Below are positions 5,056-6,333 of a stretch of DNA of 6,333 nucleotides, one piece after another (the stretch's first letter is position 1; every line of letters starts with the position of its first letter). The stretch is from Oscillospiraceae bacterium (lineage in GTDB: Bacteria; Bacillota; Clostridia; Oscillospirales; Acutalibacteraceae). The notes beneath the pieces were generated by a model, which saw only the letters and a list, made by a program, of their open reading frames with translations, was not told where the DNA came from and did no database searches. The position numbers and the translations under genes were made by a program. Where the stretch lies: positions 1 to 6,333 of the forward strand of contig WRDE01000126.1 of NCBI GenBank assembly GCA_009783605.1. Direction: 5' to 3'.

Positions 5056-6333
5056 ATGACCTTCTTCACCACAAAATTGGATACCTTCAAAGGTATCGGC
5101 CCCAAACGGGCCGCCGCCTTCCGCAAGCTGGGCATAACCACCGTGCGGGAGCTGCTGCGGCATTTTCCGCGGGGCTATGAGGACTGGTCGGCGCCGGTCA
5201 AAATCGCAGACGCCCCGGAGGGACAGCCCTGCTGTATCCGCGGGCATATCCTCAGCCCTATCGCCGAGAGTATGCCTCGACCCGGGCTGACGCTGTACAA
5301 ATTCACCGTCAGCGACGGGGCCAACGGGATGCAGGTGACGTTGTTCAACACCAAATTCCTGGCACAACAGCTCCGCCGGGGCGGCGAATATCTCTTTCTC
5401 GGCACCGTCACTAACGGTTGGCACCGGTTTGAAATGGCGTCGCCTCAGATCGAGGCGGTGGACAATGTCCGGATCCGCCCCATCTATCCGCTGACCGAGG
5501 GGCTGTCCTCCCGGATCATCGAATCCACCGTCTCCGAAGCCATCCGGCAGCTGGGGCCGGCGTTGGACGAGGATCCGCTGCCAGAGGAGCTGCGCCGGCG
5601 GCACAGCCTCTGCTCAATGCGGGAGGCGCTGACCAACATCCATTTCCCGGAAAATATGGCCGCGGCGAAAACCGCCCGGGACCGGCTGATTTTCGAGGAG
5701 CTGCTGCTGCTGGGGCTGGGGCTGCTGGGGCTGAAGGGCCGCACCCGCGCCGCCACCGGGGTCCGGCTGACCGCCGATTATACCGAAGAGTATCTGCCGC
5801 TGCTGCCCTTCACCCTCACGGTTGCCCAGCGGCGGGCGATCGGCGAGTGCCTGCGGGATATGCTGCGGGGGGACCACCCGATGAGCCGGTTGGTGCAGGG
5901 GGATGTGGGCTCCGGCAAGACCGCGGTGGCCGCCGGGGTGGCCTATTCGCTGATCCGAAACGGCTGGCAGGCGGCGATGATGGCCCCCACCGAGATCCTG
6001 GCGGAACAGCACCACCGCTCGCTCTCCAAACTGCTGGAGCCGGCTGGCATCCCGGTCGCGCTGCTGACCGGCAGTCTGCCGGCGGCCCGGAAACGGGAGA
6101 TTCTGGCCGGGCTGGCCGACGGCTCACTGCCCTTCGCGGTCGGCACCCATGCGCTGATCTCGGAGGGGGTGATCTTCCGCAATCTGGGGTTAGTGGTCAC
6201 CGACGAGCAGCATCGGTTCGGGGTCAACCAGCGGGCGGCGCTGGCGGGCAAGGGGCAGCATCCCCACACCTTGGTCATGTCGGCCACCCCGATCCCGCGC
6301 ACCCTCGCGCTGATCGTCTACGGCGACCTCGAC
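5056..6333 (+). CDS. recG: ATP-dependent DNA helicase RecG, 3' end beyond the window
   Basis: RecG is a superfamily 2 helicase that remodels stalled replication forks and Holliday junctions in DNA repair. The frame stays open to the last base; 426 of the usual 680 or so residues are visible. The N terminus contains a helix-hairpin-helix-like FKGIGPKRAAAFRKLGI. An OB-fold wedge domain follows (about 55-155), including VTLFNTKFL. The helicase domain shows the Q at 258 (TVAQRRAI), Walker A GDVGSGKT at 282-289, APTEILAEQH after it, the DEQH box at 383-386 and SATPIPRT at 409-416. The window cuts off shortly after motif III. The ATG is two bases past the GH2 stop, with AGGA at 5045-5048 inside the GH2 coding end as ribosome site. 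No separate promoter is evident, so expression probably depends on the glycosidase promoter and translational coupling. Identity is secure. Confidence 0.97.
   Translation, partial: MTFFTTKLDTFKGIGPKRAAAFRKLGITTVRELLRHFPRGYEDWSAPVKIADAPEGQPCCIRGHILSPIAESMPRPGLTLYKFTVSDGANGMQVTLFNTKFLAQQLRRGGEYLFLGTVTNGWHRFEMASPQIEAVDNVRIRPIYPLTEGLSSRIIESTVSEAIRQLGPALDEDPLPEELRRRHSLCSMREALTNIHFPENMAAAKTARDRLIFEELLLLGLGLLGLKGRTRAATGVRLTADYTEEYLPLLPFTLTVAQRRAIGECLRDMLRGDHPMSRLVQGDVGSGKTAVAAGVAYSLIRNGWQAAMMAPTEILAEQHHRSLSKLLEPAGIPVALLTGSLPAARKREILAGLADGSLPFAVGTHALISEGVIFRNLGLVVTDEQHRFGVNQRAALAGKGQHPHTLVMSATPIPRTLALIVYGDLD

Noticed and set aside
5701..5740. Repetitive CTG/GGG tract in recG
   Set aside because: It encodes a Leu-rich helix typical of this region of RecG, so it is explained by codon choice rather than by a separate repeat element.
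4903..6302. Several - strand frames opposite recG
   Set aside because: RecG helicase motifs on the + strand explain this DNA completely; the antisense frames are Pro/Arg/Ser-rich with no motif.

Overview
The window most likely comes from a GC-rich, spore-forming member of the Bacillota (Clostridia, perhaps an Oscillospiraceae-like lineage). The main evidence is a 29-codon gene that reads as spoVM, the forespore membrane-curvature peptide. It lies upstream of recG, as in Bacillus subtilis, where spoVM and recG sit in the same chromosomal neighbourhood. The taxonomic placement is inference.

Layout, all on the + strand. At 1-855 is the 3' part of uppP (undecaprenyl-diphosphatase), which carries an unusual 30-bp in-frame tandem duplication. 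An AT-rich spacer follows (856-1050). It holds heptad repeats that start on the uppP stop codon, an intrinsic terminator, and a possible sporulation-type -10 element. At 1051-1197 is a 48-residue two-helix membrane protein that I do not recognise. A small hairpin (1198-1217) separates it from spoVM (1245-1334, TTG start), which is closed by a strong terminator (1339-1375). A near-consensus sigma-A promoter (1375-1403) then drives a 1205-residue cytoplasmic glycoside hydrolase family 2 protein (1436-5053). Two bases after its stop begins recG (5056 to the window end; 426 residues present).

Functionally this is a housekeeping and sporulation neighbourhood: lipid-carrier recycling for peptidoglycan, a spore-coat anchoring peptide and a DNA-repair helicase. 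A carbohydrate-degrading gene stands between spoVM and recG. The glycosidase and recG probably share one transcript. The points most worth attention are the tiny spoVM gene and its unrecognised membrane-protein neighbour, the heptamer repeat (four copies) read through in frame inside the glycosidase, the possible relation of that heptamer to the AT-rich heptads in the spacer, and the tandem duplication inside UppP. No tRNA, rRNA, CRISPR array, insertion sequence or phage gene was seen.
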